Shown: one piece after another, positions 9,901 through 18,404 of the stretch
Position numbering within the stretch: position 1 is the first letter of the stretch
Layout: each line of letters opens with the position of its first letter
Assembly (NCBI RefSeq): GCF_000194945.1
Contig: NZ_GL878508.1
Span: 1 to 64,000 of the forward strand
Reading direction: 5' to 3'
Length of the DNA: 64,000 bases
From: Streptococcus sanguinis SK1 = NCTC 7863
GTDB taxonomy: Bacteria; Bacillota; Bacilli; Lactobacillales; Streptococcaceae
Position numbers and translations under genes: made by a program
The notes under the pieces: model-generated
Told to the model about the DNA's origin: nothing
The model's input: only the letters and a program-made list of their open reading frames with translations
Databases searched by the model: none

Positions 9901-10473
9901 GCGATAAGGTGCCTCTGCTGAGCGCTCAAAAATGTCTAAGATGTCTCCTCTTAGACTATATTCTCCCTGACTTAAAACTTGAGACACCTTCTTGTATCCT
10001 GATCTTGACAACATCTTTACAAGATTATTTAGGTCATATTCTTGTCCAACTGTCAAATTTATATTGGTATTTTTAAAATCAATAGAATCAGGCAAGAGTA
10101 ATTTGCTGGCTGCGACATTAGTAACTAGAATTCCAGACTTTTGATGGTCTATTAAAAAGTTTAGAGCATCTAATCTAGAAAATATTTTTTCCTGTGAAGC
10201 AAAAACAAATTCTGCTATAGGAGTATCATCTGCTAAGAAAGTATAGACCTTGTCTTCTCCCAACAAAGAAATCAAATCACTAGCCAAACGATCTGCTTCA
10301 TTTTGACTAGAAGTCAGCACAAGGATTTTCTCTGATTCTTCTAATCCAGCTGCTATAGTAATTGCTTTTGTTGATGCAGACAATCCCATTATCAACTGTC
10401 TGCTGTTTTTATGGAGATTTTTCTTCCAATCTGAAATTTGCTGGTTTTGACAAAATAAGTCAATCAGGTTCAT
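6982..10473 (-). CDS. mfd: Mfd, transcription-repair coupling factor
   Basis: A 1163-residue superfamily 2 DNA translocase. It displaces stalled RNA polymerase and recruits UvrA to the lesion. It has an N-terminal UvrB-like region (LLTSSQNEADRL, SLRGDILDIF), an RNA-polymerase-interaction domain (ELEKGDYVVHNIHGIGRYLG), helicase Walker A GDVGFGKTEVA, DEEQ box IIDEEQRFG, and the TRG segment near RGRVGRSNR. I chose the ATG giving MNLIDLF because homologues start there. In-frame ATGs at 10485 and 10509 would run into pth. It starts just after the pth stop codon. Confidence 0.96.
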   Translation of the reverse strand: MNLIDLFCQNQQISDWKKNLHKNSRQLIMGLSASTKAITIAAGLEESEKILVLTSSQNEADRLASDLISLLGEDKVYTFLADDTPIAEFVFASQEKIFSRLDALNFLIDHQKSGILVTNVAASKLLLPDSIDFKNTNINLTVGQEYDLNNLVKMLSRSGYKKVSQVLSQGEYSLRGDILDIFERSAEAPYRLEFFGDEIDGIRIFNPENQTSIDNIESILIKPASDILLSEKDYARGRENLEAILEKAVDPALKSYLEELLISAKEEFYHADIRKFLSYFYQKEWTILDYLPVHSPVFFDDFQKIVDRHAQFELETAGLLTDDLQKCKALSSQKYFADKYQDYRQYKPATFFSSFQKGLRNLKFDTLYQFNQYPMQEFFSQFPLLKEEINRYRKSGYTIILQANSSTSLQSLHKNLQEYDIHLDYIKEAEIHKNAVQLIEGNLVQGFNFVDEKIVLITEYEIIHKKIKRKIRRQNISNAERLKDYNELEKGDYVVHNIHGIGRYLGIETIEISGVHRDYLTIQYQNSDRISIPVDQIDLLSKFVASDGKTPKVNKLNDGRFQKSKQKVQHQVQDIADDLIKLYAERSQLKGFAFSADDSNQEEFDNDFPYVETEDQLRSIQEVKKDMESSRPMDRLLVGDVGFGKTEVAMRAAFKAVNDHKQVAVLVPTTVLAQQHYTNFKERFNDFAVNVEVLSRFRSKAEQKQTLEKLQKGQVDIIIGTHRLLSKDVEFADLGLIIIDEEQRFGVKHKETLKELKKKVDVLTLTATPIPRTLHMSMLGIRDLSVIETPPTNRYPVQTYVLESNPTVIREAVLREIDRGGQVYYLYNKVDTIEQKVSELRELIPEVSIGYVHGQMSEIRLENTLLDFINGEYDILVTTTIIETGVDIPNANTLFVENADHMGLSTLYQLRGRVGRSNRIAYAYLMYRPDKILTEVSEKRLEAIKGFTELGSGFKIAMRDLSIRGAGNILGSMQSGFIDSVGFEMYSQLLEEAIAKKQGRENKRQKSNAEINLQIDAYLPSDYISDERQKIEIYKRIREIDSRVNYENLQDELIDRFGEYPDVVAYLLEIGLAKSYLDQAFVKSVERQQNAVSIHFEKISQQLYLTQDYFEALSMTNLKARIGEKNGLIEVIFDVRNKKDYEILEGLVNFGEKMLEIKQRKAE

Positions 10474-10477
10474 TTTA

Positions 10478-11047
10478 TTATCCATTGTATTTCTGCATTG
10501 TTTGTTCAAAATTGCCTGACTGTAAATAATAATTTACAGCATTGTCAACCTTATCAAGAGTATTCAGAATCATTATATAATCATCTTTATCAAATTTTCC
10601 TAGAACATGGTGAACCACTGTCGTGCCTTCTTTTGGACGGCCAATACCTATCTTTATCCGTTTAAACTCTTGACTTCCAATGTGTTTGATAATAGATTTA
10701 ATACCGTTATGGCCACCAGCTGAACCCTTGCTGCGCAAACGAATCTTACCAACTTCCATATCCAAATCATCATAGATGACCAATAAATCCTCTATATCTA
10801 AACCATAATATGCTAGTAAAGCTTGAACGGCCTTTCCGCTCTCATTCATAAATGTAGTTGGTTTGACAAAATAAACTTTTTCACCATTTAGAAAAGTAGA
10901 GGCGATATCTGCTTGAAAGATTTTATCAGCTGTAAACTTTAAATCAAGATCTTTACAAATCTTGTCAACTAACATAAAACCAACATTATGTTTAGTTTCA
11001 ATGTATTTTTCTCCTGGATTTCCCAGACCGACTATTAACTTTACCAT
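10478..11047 (-). CDS. pth: Pth, peptidyl-tRNA hydrolase
   Basis: A 189-residue enzyme that frees tRNA from prematurely released peptidyl-tRNA. The signature [19 protein letters not shown] carries Asn10 and catalytic His20; the FMNESGKAV and [14 protein letters not shown] segments and [12 protein letters not shown] complete the active site. It heads the leftward run pth, mfd, rqcP, divIC and is separated from ychF by a short terminator-containing gap. Confidence 0.97.
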   Translation of the reverse strand: MVKLIVGLGNPGEKYIETKHNVGFMLVDKICKDLDLKFTADKIFQADIASTFLNGEKVYFVKPTTFMNESGKAVQALLAYYGLDIEDLLVIYDDLDMEVGKIRLRSKGSAGGHNGIKSIIKHIGSQEFKRIKIGIGRPKEGTTVVHHVLGKFDKDDYIMILNTLDKVDNAVNYYLQSGNFEQTMQKYNG

Positions 11048-11067
11048 TTTTCTCCTTTATAAAAGCC

Positions 11068-11095
11068 AAAAGGGCTGGAAAAAATTTTCCAACCT
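11068..11095 (-). terminator. Terminator between ychF and pth
   Basis: On the minus strand GGTTGGAAAA and TTTTCCAGCC form a 10-bp stem (one G-U pair), followed by the T-rich CCTTTTGGCTTTTA. It probably ends or attenuates ychF transcription before pth. Confidence 0.55.
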
Positions 11096-11120
11096 AGAAT
11101 TTTTAAACTTTACAAATACT

Positions 11121-12236
11121 TTACACATTAAATCTAAATTCCATGATATCGCCATCCTGAACGATATATTCTTTTCCTTCTTCGCGCAAACGTCCAGCTT
11201 CTTTAACTGCTTTTTCACTGCCATAGTGCACTAAGTCATCATAAGACATAGTCACTGCTCGAATAAAGCCTTTTTCAAAGTCTGAGTGAATAATACCAGC
11301 CGCTTGCGGAGCTTTCATTCCACGCTTAAAGGTCCAAGCACGCACTTCCTTTTCACCAGCTGTAAAGTAGGTTCCAAGTCCCAACAGATGATAAGCTGCT
11401 CTGGTCAGTTTATCCACACCTGATTCTGTCAAGCCGATAGCTTCCAGAAATTCTGACTTATCTTCATCATCCAATTCAGAAATCTCTTCCTCTGCACGCG
11501 CTGAAATGACAACAACTTCAGCATTTTCTGTAGCTGCAAATTCACGAATCTGCTTCACATAGTCAATATTATCTGGATCAGCTACCTCATCTTCACTGAC
11601 ATTGGCCACATAGAGAACTGGCTTAGTCGTTAAGAGAAAGAGCCCTTTGACGATTTTTTGCTCTTCTTCTGTGAATTCAATTGTGCGAGCTGACAGACCA
11701 TCTTCCAGGACAGGCTTAATTTTCTGTAAAACATTAAATTCTGCCACTGAATCCTTATCTTTTTGAGTACGAGCCATCTTCTCTACGCGCGCATAACGTT
11801 TATTGATACTTTCTAGGTCTGCTAAAATCAATTCTAGATTAATGGTCTCAATATCAGCCATTGGATCTACAAATTCAGACTCACGGCCCTGTTCCCGCAT
11901 GACATTTTCATCATCAAAGGCACGTACTACGTGGACGATAGCATCTACTTCACGGATATTGGCCAAGAATTTATTTCCTAGTCCTTCTCCTTTTGAAGCA
12001 CCTTTCACAATTCCAGCAATGTCAGTAAATTCGAAGGTTGTTGGAACTTTCTTCTGTGGTTTGATGAGTTCTGTTAATTTATCCAAACGAACATCCGGAA
12101 CTTCTACCCGCCCGACATTTGGATCAATTGTCGCAAAAGGGTAATTAGCTGCTTCTGCACCTGCTTTTGTAATTGCATTAAATAAAGTTGACTTACCGAC
12201 ATTGGGTAAACCAACGATTCCTGCTGTCAAAGCCAT
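11121..12236 (-). CDS. ychF: YchF, Obg-family ATPase
   Basis: A universally conserved P-loop NTPase of 371 residues, with P-loop GLPNVGKST, switch segment TTFEFTDIAGIVKGAS and C-terminal TGS-like domain ending VQDGDIMEFRFNV. It prefers ATP and associates with ribosomes and stress responses. I chose the ATG giving MALTAGIVG because GGAGAA lies 8 nt upstream. An in-frame ATG at 12251 would place the start over that Shine-Dalgarno sequence. Confidence 0.95.
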   Translation of the reverse strand: MALTAGIVGLPNVGKSTLFNAITKAGAEAANYPFATIDPNVGRVEVPDVRLDKLTELIKPQKKVPTTFEFTDIAGIVKGASKGEGLGNKFLANIREVDAIVHVVRAFDDENVMREQGRESEFVDPMADIETINLELILADLESINKRYARVEKMARTQKDKDSVAEFNVLQKIKPVLEDGLSARTIEFTEEEQKIVKGLFLLTTKPVLYVANVSEDEVADPDNIDYVKQIREFAATENAEVVVISARAEEEISELDDEDKSEFLEAIGLTESGVDKLTRAAYHLLGLGTYFTAGEKEVRAWTFKRGMKAPQAAGIIHSDFEKGFIRAVTMSYDDLVHYGSEKAVKEAGRLREEGKEYIVQDGDIMEFRFNV

Positions 12237-12328
12237 TCTTATCTTCTCCATTCATCTTTTCAATCCAAACCATTATACCATAAATCCTTATCCTAAACAG
12301 CGGATTTAAGTTATTTTTTCTAGCTTTC

Positions 12329-12344
12329 TTTACAAAAATGTAAA
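12329..12344. repeat. TTTACA-N4-TGTAAA palindrome upstream of the lipoprotein gene
   Basis: An inverted repeat of 6-bp arms around AAAA, overlapping the expected -35 region of the downstream promoter whose -10 (TATAAT) is at 12366-12371. It could be an operator; similar elements occur at other intergenic sites in the window. Confidence 0.4.
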
Positions 12345-12402
12345 ATAAATTGAAGAAAAAAATGGTATAATATAGCTAATATTCTTATTAAAGGAGTCCC
12401 TA

Positions 12403-12894
12403 ATGAAAAAGAATACTTTCAAAACACTTTTTCTTTCCTTCCTTGCGGTTTCCGCTTTGTTTGTTTTAGCTGCCTGCAGCAGTCCTAAAAAAGCTTATTT
12501 CCAGCTGATTGACCAAAATACTAAGCAAGATAGCCGCATCACTGTTGAATATAAAGGTGATGAGCTTCTTATAAACGAAACAAACAACACCTTCTACTAT
12601 AAACCAGTTGGCTTGACAAAAGACACTGCTAAAGAGCAGACAGAAGCCTATGCTAAATCTATTGAGGGTATCAAAGGATTAACTCATAAAATCGAGTACA
12701 AAGATGATTATTTAACTGAAAAACTGACAATTGATTTCAGTAAAGCTGATATTGAAGAACTACAAAGTAAACAGCTTCTTCAAACATCTGGTAATCAAAA
12801 AGCGGATTATATCAGTTACAAAGAAACTGCTAAATTACTTGAAAAAGCAGGTTATAAAGAAGTTAAAGACGGTAAATTTGAAGATCTTAAATAA
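12403..12894 (+). CDS. DUF1307/YehR-like lipoprotein
   Basis: A 163-residue predicted lipoprotein. A basic n-region and hydrophobic segment end in the lipobox LAAC with the lipidated Cys at residue 25. The mature part is a small alpha/beta domain of the YehR type, with no catalytic motif. It has its own promoter (TATAAT at 12366) and a strong terminator. It is the only plus-strand gene between the leftward housekeeping run and dnaN, so it is a lone inverted cassette. The function of the family is not known. Confidence 0.8.
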   Translation: MKKNTFKTLFLSFLAVSALFVLAACSSPKKAYFQLIDQNTKQDSRITVEYKGDELLINETNNTFYYKPVGLTKDTAKEQTEAYAKSIEGIKGLTHKIEYKDDYLTEKLTIDFSKADIEELQSKQLLQTSGNQKADYISYKETAKLLEKAGYKEVKDGKFEDLK

Positions 12895-12898
12895 AAGC

Positions 12899-12936
12899 AA
12901 AATGGATAGGACTTTTTAAGTCCTATCCATTTTTGA
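12899..12936. terminator. Strong intrinsic terminator
   Basis: A perfect 16-bp stem (ATGGATAGGACTT core) closes a TTT loop and is flanked by A- and T-runs. It serves the lipoprotein gene and can also act on the opposite strand for DUF951. Confidence 0.9.
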
Positions 12937-13020
12937 TTGAAAAATCAGAAAAAAATCTAAATCTAATCTTCAGCAATGCAAATTAGTTTTCTACAATAGC
13001 ATTTACGATGATTTTTTAGT

Positions 13021-13215
13021 TCAATCTATTATTTTCTTCATTTTTCTTTCAAAATCGTGACGACTCATCATTACAAGATGTTCACAATTGGTGCAACGGA
13101 TTTTGATATCTGCACCAACCCTTGTGATTTCCCAACGATTCGCCTTTTTCCCAGTCGCTTTAATGGTGCAGGCATGTGGCTTTTTCATTTCTACAAAATG
13201 ACCAATTTCATACAT
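13021..13215 (-). CDS. DUF951 small protein
   Basis: A 64-residue protein carrying the DUF951 pattern: MYEIGHFVEMKKPHACT near the start and the IRCTNCEHLVMMSRHDFERK segment, whose Cys pair could bind metal. A homologue sits next to dnaN in most streptococci, between dnaN and ychF. The function is unknown; a small nucleic-acid or translation role is often assumed but not shown. The SD is AAGGAG in front of the ATG. Confidence 0.85.
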   Translation of the reverse strand: MYEIGHFVEMKKPHACTIKATGKKANRWEITRVGADIKIRCTNCEHLVMMSRHDFERKMKKIID

Positions 13216-13342
13216 TTTCTTTCTCCTTTCAAGGAACTATCATAGTCCAGGAAGAAATATTAAGCATCTATCATACTTTGTAAATGAAAAGACCTTAGGA
13301 CCAAGAAGTAAAAATCTTTAACTTGGCCCACTGCTTTTCATC

Positions 13343-14479
13343 TTAATTAGTTCTGACAGGTGTAATTAGCTGAATAAAGTTTTCTGTGTCTTCACTCGGT
13401 ACCAAGGTGAAAGGACGAACGGATGAGATAAAACTAATCGTTACTTTTTCACTGTCAATGGCCTTCAAAGCATCGATCAGATAAGTTGGATTAAAGCTAA
13501 TGGTCAAATCTTCGCCAGTTACACTTTCTGTATCAATTTCTTCGTTAACACGGCCGACCTCTGGTGAATTTACATGGGCACTGACAACACCGCCTGCAAT
13601 CTCCAGTTTAACTGTTCCATTCTGTGTGGCATTAGACAAGAGACGAGCGCGTTCCATAGCTGCACGTAAATCAGAAGTATTGAAAGTAAGGACACTTGTA
13701 AATTCAGTCGGAATCAAACGATCTGTATCTGGATAATTTCCTTCCAAGAGGCGGGTGTAGAAGCTGATATTTTCGCTTCTGAAAAGAATTTGATTGTTAG
13801 CAAAGAAAACCTCTACCGTTTCAATTTCATCGGTAAAAACAGCCGTAAATTCACGTAAAGAGCGACTTGGAATGACTACGTCAAAATTATCTCCGTTTTT
13901 CTCCAGAGTAATTTTCTTTTGACTCATTCTGTGGGAGTCTGTCGCAACTGTCTTCAAAGAACGGTTATCTGTCAAAACAAAGTGAACCCCTGTTAAAATT
14001 GGACGGCTTTCCTGAACACTGGCTGCAAAAGCTGTTTCGTTAATGACATCTTTGAGAATTTTTGTTTCAAGAACCAAGGGATTGCTGGCAGAAATTTCCT
14101 GGATTCGTGGATACTGGTCAGCGTCTTTTCCTTTCAGGGTAATCTCTGATTTGCCGCTAGTCAAGACGATTTGTTTTTGTTCAATTTCTTTAAAATCCAA
14201 AATAATATCTGGCAAGCTAGAAACAACATTAATAAAGAAAGTCGCTTCTAATAAAATTGAACCTGTTGAGTTGACAAGCAAGCCTGCATTTTCATTTTGA
14301 GTAGAAATAAAGTTTTCAATCGACACTTGGCCATTTGAGCCGATTAAGGTGATTCCTTCTTTGGTAACATCGATTTTTACATTAGAAAGAATAGGAATTG
14401 CATTTTTATGGCTGATAGCCCTTTTAGTAGTATTTAAAGCTTGCAAGAAGAGATTTTTATTAATAGAAAAATGAATCAT
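13343..14479 (-). CDS. dnaN: DnaN, DNA polymerase III beta sliding clamp
   Basis: A 378-residue clamp made of three similar domains that dimerises around DNA and tethers the replicative polymerase. Recognisable segments are TKRAISHKNAIPILSNVKI near the N-terminus and the C-terminal end QLITPVRTN, where the partner-binding groove lies. It follows dnaA by a 158-bp spacer containing DnaA boxes, the standard origin arrangement. Confidence 0.97.
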   Translation of the reverse strand: MIHFSINKNLFLQALNTTKRAISHKNAIPILSNVKIDVTKEGITLIGSNGQVSIENFISTQNENAGLLVNSTGSILLEATFFINVVSSLPDIILDFKEIEQKQIVLTSGKSEITLKGKDADQYPRIQEISASNPLVLETKILKDVINETAFAASVQESRPILTGVHFVLTDNRSLKTVATDSHRMSQKKITLEKNGDNFDVVIPSRSLREFTAVFTDEIETVEVFFANNQILFRSENISFYTRLLEGNYPDTDRLIPTEFTSVLTFNTSDLRAAMERARLLSNATQNGTVKLEIAGGVVSAHVNSPEVGRVNEEIDTESVTGEDLTISFNPTYLIDALKAIDSEKVTISFISSVRPFTLVPSEDTENFIQLITPVRTN

Positions 14480-14533
14480 GGGATCTCCTTTTTATTTATT
14501 TATGATTATAAGATTAATAGTAATAGTAGTTTG

Positions 14534-14635
14534 TGTGAATTATGTGGAAAAATAGCTTCGTTCTTATTCTAACAAGTTTTGAGACTTGTTCACAAAGTGT
14601 GGATAAGTTTTGAAAAAAATCTGTAGTTTTCCACA
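14534..14635. other. oriC, DnaA-box cluster between dnaA and dnaN
   Basis: DnaA boxes (consensus TTATCCACA): TGTGGATAA at 14598-14606, TTTTCCACA at 14627-14635, TGTGGAAAA at 14543-14551, and weaker TTGTTCACA at 14586-14594 and TGTGAATTA at 14534-14542. Together with the parB-side cluster they form a bipartite origin around dnaA. The box assignments are seen directly; the unwinding site is not resolved. Confidence 0.85.
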
Positions 14636-14637
14636 CG

Positions 14638-15990
14638 CTATTTAATTTTATTCTTGATGCTTTCAATTTCTAAACGTAAATTGTCGTCTGATTCAATCAT
14701 GGTTTTGATTTTTCCGTGTGCATGGATAACAGTCGTATGATCTTTCCCGCCAAACTCACGACCAATTTTAGGTAGACTGTTGTCAGTCAGCTCACGAGTC
14801 AGATACATAGCTACCTGTCTAGCTAAAACGATATTTTGCACTCGACGGCTGCCTTTCATCTCTTTGACACTAACACCATAGAATTTCCCAACTTCAGACT
14901 GAATCTTATCAATCGGGATAACTGTTACCTGGCTTGAATCCTGCTTGCGTGCTCGAATGGCTTCCGCAGCGATATCAATAGTAATTTCCTTCAGATGACG
15001 AACTCTAGCGATGAGGCTGATGTCATTCAAAGCACCTTCCAAGTCGCGGACATTGGAGTCGAACTGTCCTGCAAGATATTCCAAAGTATCATTCGGGAAA
15101 ATATAATCCAAATCTTCAATTTTGTTTCGCAGAATTGCAATTCGTGTTTCAAAATCTGGCGGTGTAATATTCTGAGTTAATCCCCATTTGAAACGTGTTA
15201 CCAAGCGTTCTTCCAAATTATCCAGATGATCAGGACTGCGGTCGCTGGTTAAAACAATCTGTTTATTTTCACCATGAAGAGCATTGAAAGTGTTGAAAAA
15301 TTCTTCCTGAGTTGAAACCTTTTTTCCTCCCAAAGATTGAATGTCATCAATTAGCAGAAGATCCAGACTACGATAGATTTTTTTAAAGCTATCCATCTCT
15401 CCCAATCTTAAATGTTCAAGGAAGTCGTTAATAAAGGTTTCAGCCGGTATATACTTGACACGCGCATCTGGAATATTTTCTAAAATTTGATTGCCAATAG
15501 CATTTAATAAATGAGTTTTGCCCAGGCCAGGTCCTCCGTAGATAAAAAGAGGATTATAGGTTGTGGCCAGATTCTCAGATACCGCTAAGGCAGCAGCTTT
15601 AGCCCAGATATTTCCGTCTCCCTGAACAAAATTATCAAAGGTATATTTTGACTTTAAGCCAGTATCAATAGGTGGCAAGCTTGGCTGAACAGTGCTGATT
15701 TGAGGACTGGTTACTACAGATTTCGGAGTTTCAGTGTTAGTTTCTTCTTCAAAAATATATTTTCCAGCAATCTGATCATTAAAAATCTCAAATCCTGCAG
15801 TAAGAATAACTCCTACTAAGTTTTGCTCCCAAAATAGTTGTTTTACTGGACTATCCAGGAAAATAACAGCTTGTTTTTCTTCAACTTTGACAAGCTTGGC
15901 TTCAGCAACAAAGAAATCATAAGTTGTCTGTTTTAGCTGAGCATGAGCCAATTCTAAAATACGATTCCAAAAGTCCTGTTCTTTGGTCAT
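14638..15990 (-). CDS. dnaA: DnaA, chromosomal replication initiator
   Basis: A 450-residue AAA+ initiator that binds the flanking DnaA boxes and opens oriC. It has an N-terminal partner domain (1-80), a variable linker (about 85-110), Walker A GGPGLGKT (152-159), Walker B LLLIDDIQ, and the C-terminal DNA-binding helix-turn-helix [15 protein letters not shown]. The gene is flanked by DnaA-box clusters on both sides, so autoregulation is expected. Confidence 0.98.
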   Translation of the reverse strand: MTKEQDFWNRILELAHAQLKQTTYDFFVAEAKLVKVEEKQAVIFLDSPVKQLFWEQNLVGVILTAGFEIFNDQIAGKYIFEEETNTETPKSVVTSPQISTVQPSLPPIDTGLKSKYTFDNFVQGDGNIWAKAAALAVSENLATTYNPLFIYGGPGLGKTHLLNAIGNQILENIPDARVKYIPAETFINDFLEHLRLGEMDSFKKIYRSLDLLLIDDIQSLGGKKVSTQEEFFNTFNALHGENKQIVLTSDRSPDHLDNLEERLVTRFKWGLTQNITPPDFETRIAILRNKIEDLDYIFPNDTLEYLAGQFDSNVRDLEGALNDISLIARVRHLKEITIDIAAEAIRARKQDSSQVTVIPIDKIQSEVGKFYGVSVKEMKGSRRVQNIVLARQVAMYLTRELTDNSLPKIGREFGGKDHTTVIHAHGKIKTMIESDDNLRLEIESIKNKIK

Positions 15991-16055
15991 AACTTCCCTC
16001 CTTTTCTATAATTTTCTGATTCATACGCATCTTATTTTATCATAAAGGTTCAAAG

Positions 16056-16171
16056 TTTTCCACAAGAACTGGAAAAGAATTCACATTGTTAGCTAAAGTT
16101 ATCCACAGAATGTGAATAAAGCTAAAATTTCTTATTCTAATAGGCTTCCTAATTGATTTAACAGTGGATAA
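16056..16171. other. oriC, DnaA-box cluster between dnaA and parB
   Basis: Boxes TTTTCCACA (16056-16064), TTATCCACA (16099-16107, perfect), TGTGAATAA (16111-16119, reverse) and AGTGGATAA (16163-16171, one mismatch) lie in the AT-rich 213-bp spacer upstream of dnaA. This is the likely main unwinding and dnaA promoter region. Confidence 0.85.
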
Positions 16172-16203
16172 TTTTGTTATTTTAAAAAAAGAAAATAACA
16201 GTT

Positions 16204-16965
16204 TTATTTAAAACTGTTTATAATTCTTTGATATTCTTCTTCGCTTTCAAAAGGAATAATCAGCTTTCCTTTACTCTGGCTTTTTAACTGAATAGAAACT
16301 TCCAGACCGAGAATTTTTTTAATTTTTTCCTCTTCAGATTTAGCAAACAGTTCTTTATTAGATTTCTTTTTGATGCTCTTTTTTTTCTGGAGAAGCTTTT
16401 CAACTGCTCGAACCGATAAATCTTCTCGACAGATCTTTTCCAGCCATAGTAACTGTTCCTCTTCTTTCAAGGGAACCAGCAGGCGAGCATGTCCTTGAGA
16501 AATCTCTTCTTCCTTGATAGCTTGGCGAACTTCTTTAGACAGCTGTAAAAGTCTGACAATATTGCTGATATAGGGTCTAGATTTTCCCATGATTTTAGCA
16601 ATTTCATCATGTGTCAAGCCTTTGTCAATCAAACTTTGATAAGACTCAGCTTCTTCTATAGGATTCAAGTCTTCTCTTTGAAGATTTTCGATAATAGCCT
16701 GTTTCAGCATTTCATCATCAGATAATTCTTTGACGACAGCTGGGATCGTTTCTAAGCCAAGAAAAGAGGCAGCTCTAAATCTCCGTTCTCCTGCTAAAAT
16801 TTCATAGCCAAAAAGTGAAGATTTCCGAAGAATGATTGGTTGAATGAGACCATTTTCTTTGATTGATGCCGCTAATTCTTCAATCTTTTTTTGTGAGAAC
16901 TCTTTACGAGGCTGATAAGGATTGGTTCGAATATCTTTAAGTGCAATATATTGAAAGTTTTCCAT
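16204..16965 (-). CDS. parB: ParB (Spo0J) chromosome-partitioning protein
   Basis: A CTP-dependent DNA clamp that loads at parS and recruits SMC to the origin region. It has the ParB N-domain motifs (NPYQPRKEF; GERRFRAA, the CTP-binding GERR box), a helix-turn-helix (THDEIAKIMGKSRPYISNIVRLL) and a C-terminal dimerisation domain. I chose the ATG giving MENFQYIA from homologue starts. A GTG at 16983 with an adjacent AAAGG would add six residues and lies within a hairpin. No ParA gene accompanies it, as is normal for streptococci. Three parS-like sites are present nearby. Confidence 0.94.
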   Translation of the reverse strand: MENFQYIALKDIRTNPYQPRKEFSQKKIEELAASIKENGLIQPIILRKSSLFGYEILAGERRFRAASFLGLETIPAVVKELSDDEMLKQAIIENLQREDLNPIEEAESYQSLIDKGLTHDEIAKIMGKSRPYISNIVRLLQLSKEVRQAIKEEEISQGHARLLVPLKEEEQLLWLEKICREDLSVRAVEKLLQKKKSIKKKSNKELFAKSEEEKIKKILGLEVSIQLKSQSKGKLIIPFESEEEYQRIINSFK

Positions 16966-16980
16966 TTGTATATAGAATAA

Positions 16981-17008
16981 CACACCTTTACGATTGTGTA
17001 AAGGTGTG
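16981..17008. repeat. Hairpin over the upstream edge of parB
   Basis: CACACCTTTAC and GTAAAGGTGTG form a perfect 11-bp stem around GATTGT, between the htrA stop and parB. It covers the alternative GTG start of parB and its AAAGG. It has no T-run, so a role as a leader structure or operator is more likely than termination. It also contains a TTTACg-N4-TGTAAA element. Confidence 0.5.
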
Positions 17009-17028
17009 TTGACAATCTTGTAAATAGG

Positions 17029-18201
17029 TTAATTTGAGCTTAACTCTTTTGTTGATTTAGTGAGTTTGATTTTGACTGTTTGAGATTTACCATCTCGATA
17101 ATAAGTAATTTCTACTTCATCTCCAATACTATGCTTGTAGAGAGCAGATTGTAAATCACTAGTGGATTCCACATCTGTGTTATCTACTTTTGTAATGACA
17201 TCATTTTTTTGAAGCTTGCCATCAGCAGGCATTCCTTGCTGAACAGAGCGAACAAGAATACCTGATTTCACTGAAGAAGGAAGATTTAATTTAGAAAAAT
17301 CAGAAGTTGTCAGATTAGATAAATCCATCATTTGAATTCCTAAAGCAGGACGTGTGACTGTTCCGTTTTTCTCAAGTTGATTGATAATATTTACGACATC
17401 ATTAGACGGAATCGCAAATCCCATCCCTTCAACAGAGGTTTGCCCATTTGTTGAAATCTTACTTGAAGTAATCCCAATAACTTGTCCTTGGATGTTAATC
17501 AATGGGCCGCCAGAGTTACCAGGATTAATTGCAGCATCTGTTTGCAGTGCAGTTGTTGAAATATTTTCACCATTTTCAGATTGTAACGTAACGTTTCTAC
17601 CTAAACTAGAAATAATTCCTTGTGTGACAGAGTTAGCATATTCTGTTCCAAGAGGACTTCCGATAGCGATAGCTGTCTCACCAACTGTCAGAGAACCAGA
17701 ATCTCCAAATTCAGCGACATCAGTTACTTTTTCAGAACTAATTTTAACGACAGAAATATCTGAATAAACATCTGATCCAACTACTTCACCTGGAACCTTG
17801 TTTCCGTCAGCTAGCAAGATATCTACATTGGTTGATCCGTTAAGAACGTGGGTGTTGGTTACCAGATAGGCTGACTTTCCGTCTTTTTTATAAATTACAC
17901 CAGAACCTTCACTGGAAATTTGTGATTCATCGTTGGAAGATTCATCATTAATAACGCTACTAGAAGATTCAGCATAAGTAATTACTGAAACAACCGCATT
18001 TTGAACCTTTTTCACAGCTTCCGAAATGTCTGTAGAGTTTTTATATGAAGTAGCTACACTAGTTGTTGAATTTCCATTCATTTTTACACGTGAAGTTACT
18101 AATGTAGTAACATAATTCCCTAAACTTCCGCCGATAAAACCTACAATTAACACTGCAAAAAGCAATAAAGCCTTTTTGATGGCATTTGAAGAGTTTTTCA
18201 T
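17029..18201 (-). CDS. htrA: HtrA/DegP surface serine protease
   Basis: A 390-residue membrane-anchored quality-control protease that degrades misfolded exported proteins. In streptococci it also removes competence peptide. The anchor helix is at about 10-28, a Ser/Asn-rich linker follows, and the trypsin-like domain carries the triad His118 (TNTHVLNG), Asp148 (YSDIS) and Ser230 (NPGNSGGPL). One PDZ domain lies at about 285-380. A CiaR-type box and a -10 are placed correctly upstream. It sits beside parB and divergently from rlmH. Confidence 0.96.
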   Translation of the reverse strand: MKNSSNAIKKALLLFAVLIVGFIGGSLGNYVTTLVTSRVKMNGNSTTSVATSYKNSTDISEAVKKVQNAVVSVITYAESSSSVINDESSNDESQISSEGSGVIYKKDGKSAYLVTNTHVLNGSTNVDILLADGNKVPGEVVGSDVYSDISVVKISSEKVTDVAEFGDSGSLTVGETAIAIGSPLGTEYANSVTQGIISSLGRNVTLQSENGENISTTALQTDAAINPGNSGGPLINIQGQVIGITSSKISTNGQTSVEGMGFAIPSNDVVNIINQLEKNGTVTRPALGIQMMDLSNLTTSDFSKLNLPSSVKSGILVRSVQQGMPADGKLQKNDVITKVDNTDVESTSDLQSALYKHSIGDEVEITYYRDGKSQTVKIKLTKSTKELSSN

Positions 18202-18230
18202 GTTTTCCTCCTTGAATTACAATTGATGAA

Positions 18231-18263
18231 ATTATAGTTAGCTAAACTTAATTATAACTTAAA
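18231..18263 (-). promoter_or_regulatory. CiaR box and -10 of the htrA promoter
   Basis: On the minus strand TTTAAG (18263-18258), five bases, then ATTAAG (18252-18247) match the CiaR direct repeat TTTAAG-N5-TTTAAG with one mismatch. Ten bases later TATAAT (18236-18231) gives the -10. HtrA is a known CiaRH target in streptococci; the assignment here is from motif and spacing. Confidence 0.75.
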
Positions 18264-18265
18264 TC

Positions 18266-18300
18266 TTCTAAGTTTTCCACACCTTGTGGAAAACTTAGAA
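18266..18300. repeat. Palindrome built from two facing DnaA-box-like sequences
   Basis: A 16-bp perfect inverted repeat around the spacer CCT. The core of each arm is AAGTTTTCCACA, which includes TTTTCCACA, the same variant DnaA box seen twice at oriC. It lies in the htrA-rlmH divergent spacer, just upstream of the htrA CiaR box. It might be a DnaA-responsive element or a hairpin in the rlmH side; function is unknown. Confidence 0.6.
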
Positions 18301-18404
18301 AAACTGTTGATAGGCATTAGAAAATACACAGATTAGCCGATTCCCAGATAAATTTTACTTGTTAATAAAGTGTGAAGTATAGATGAATATGATAGAATAA
18401 ACTT

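Noticed and set aside
10485..10509. Longer Mfd start codons
   Set aside because: They overlap pth and lack homology; the start at 10473 fits homologues and comes just after the pth stop.
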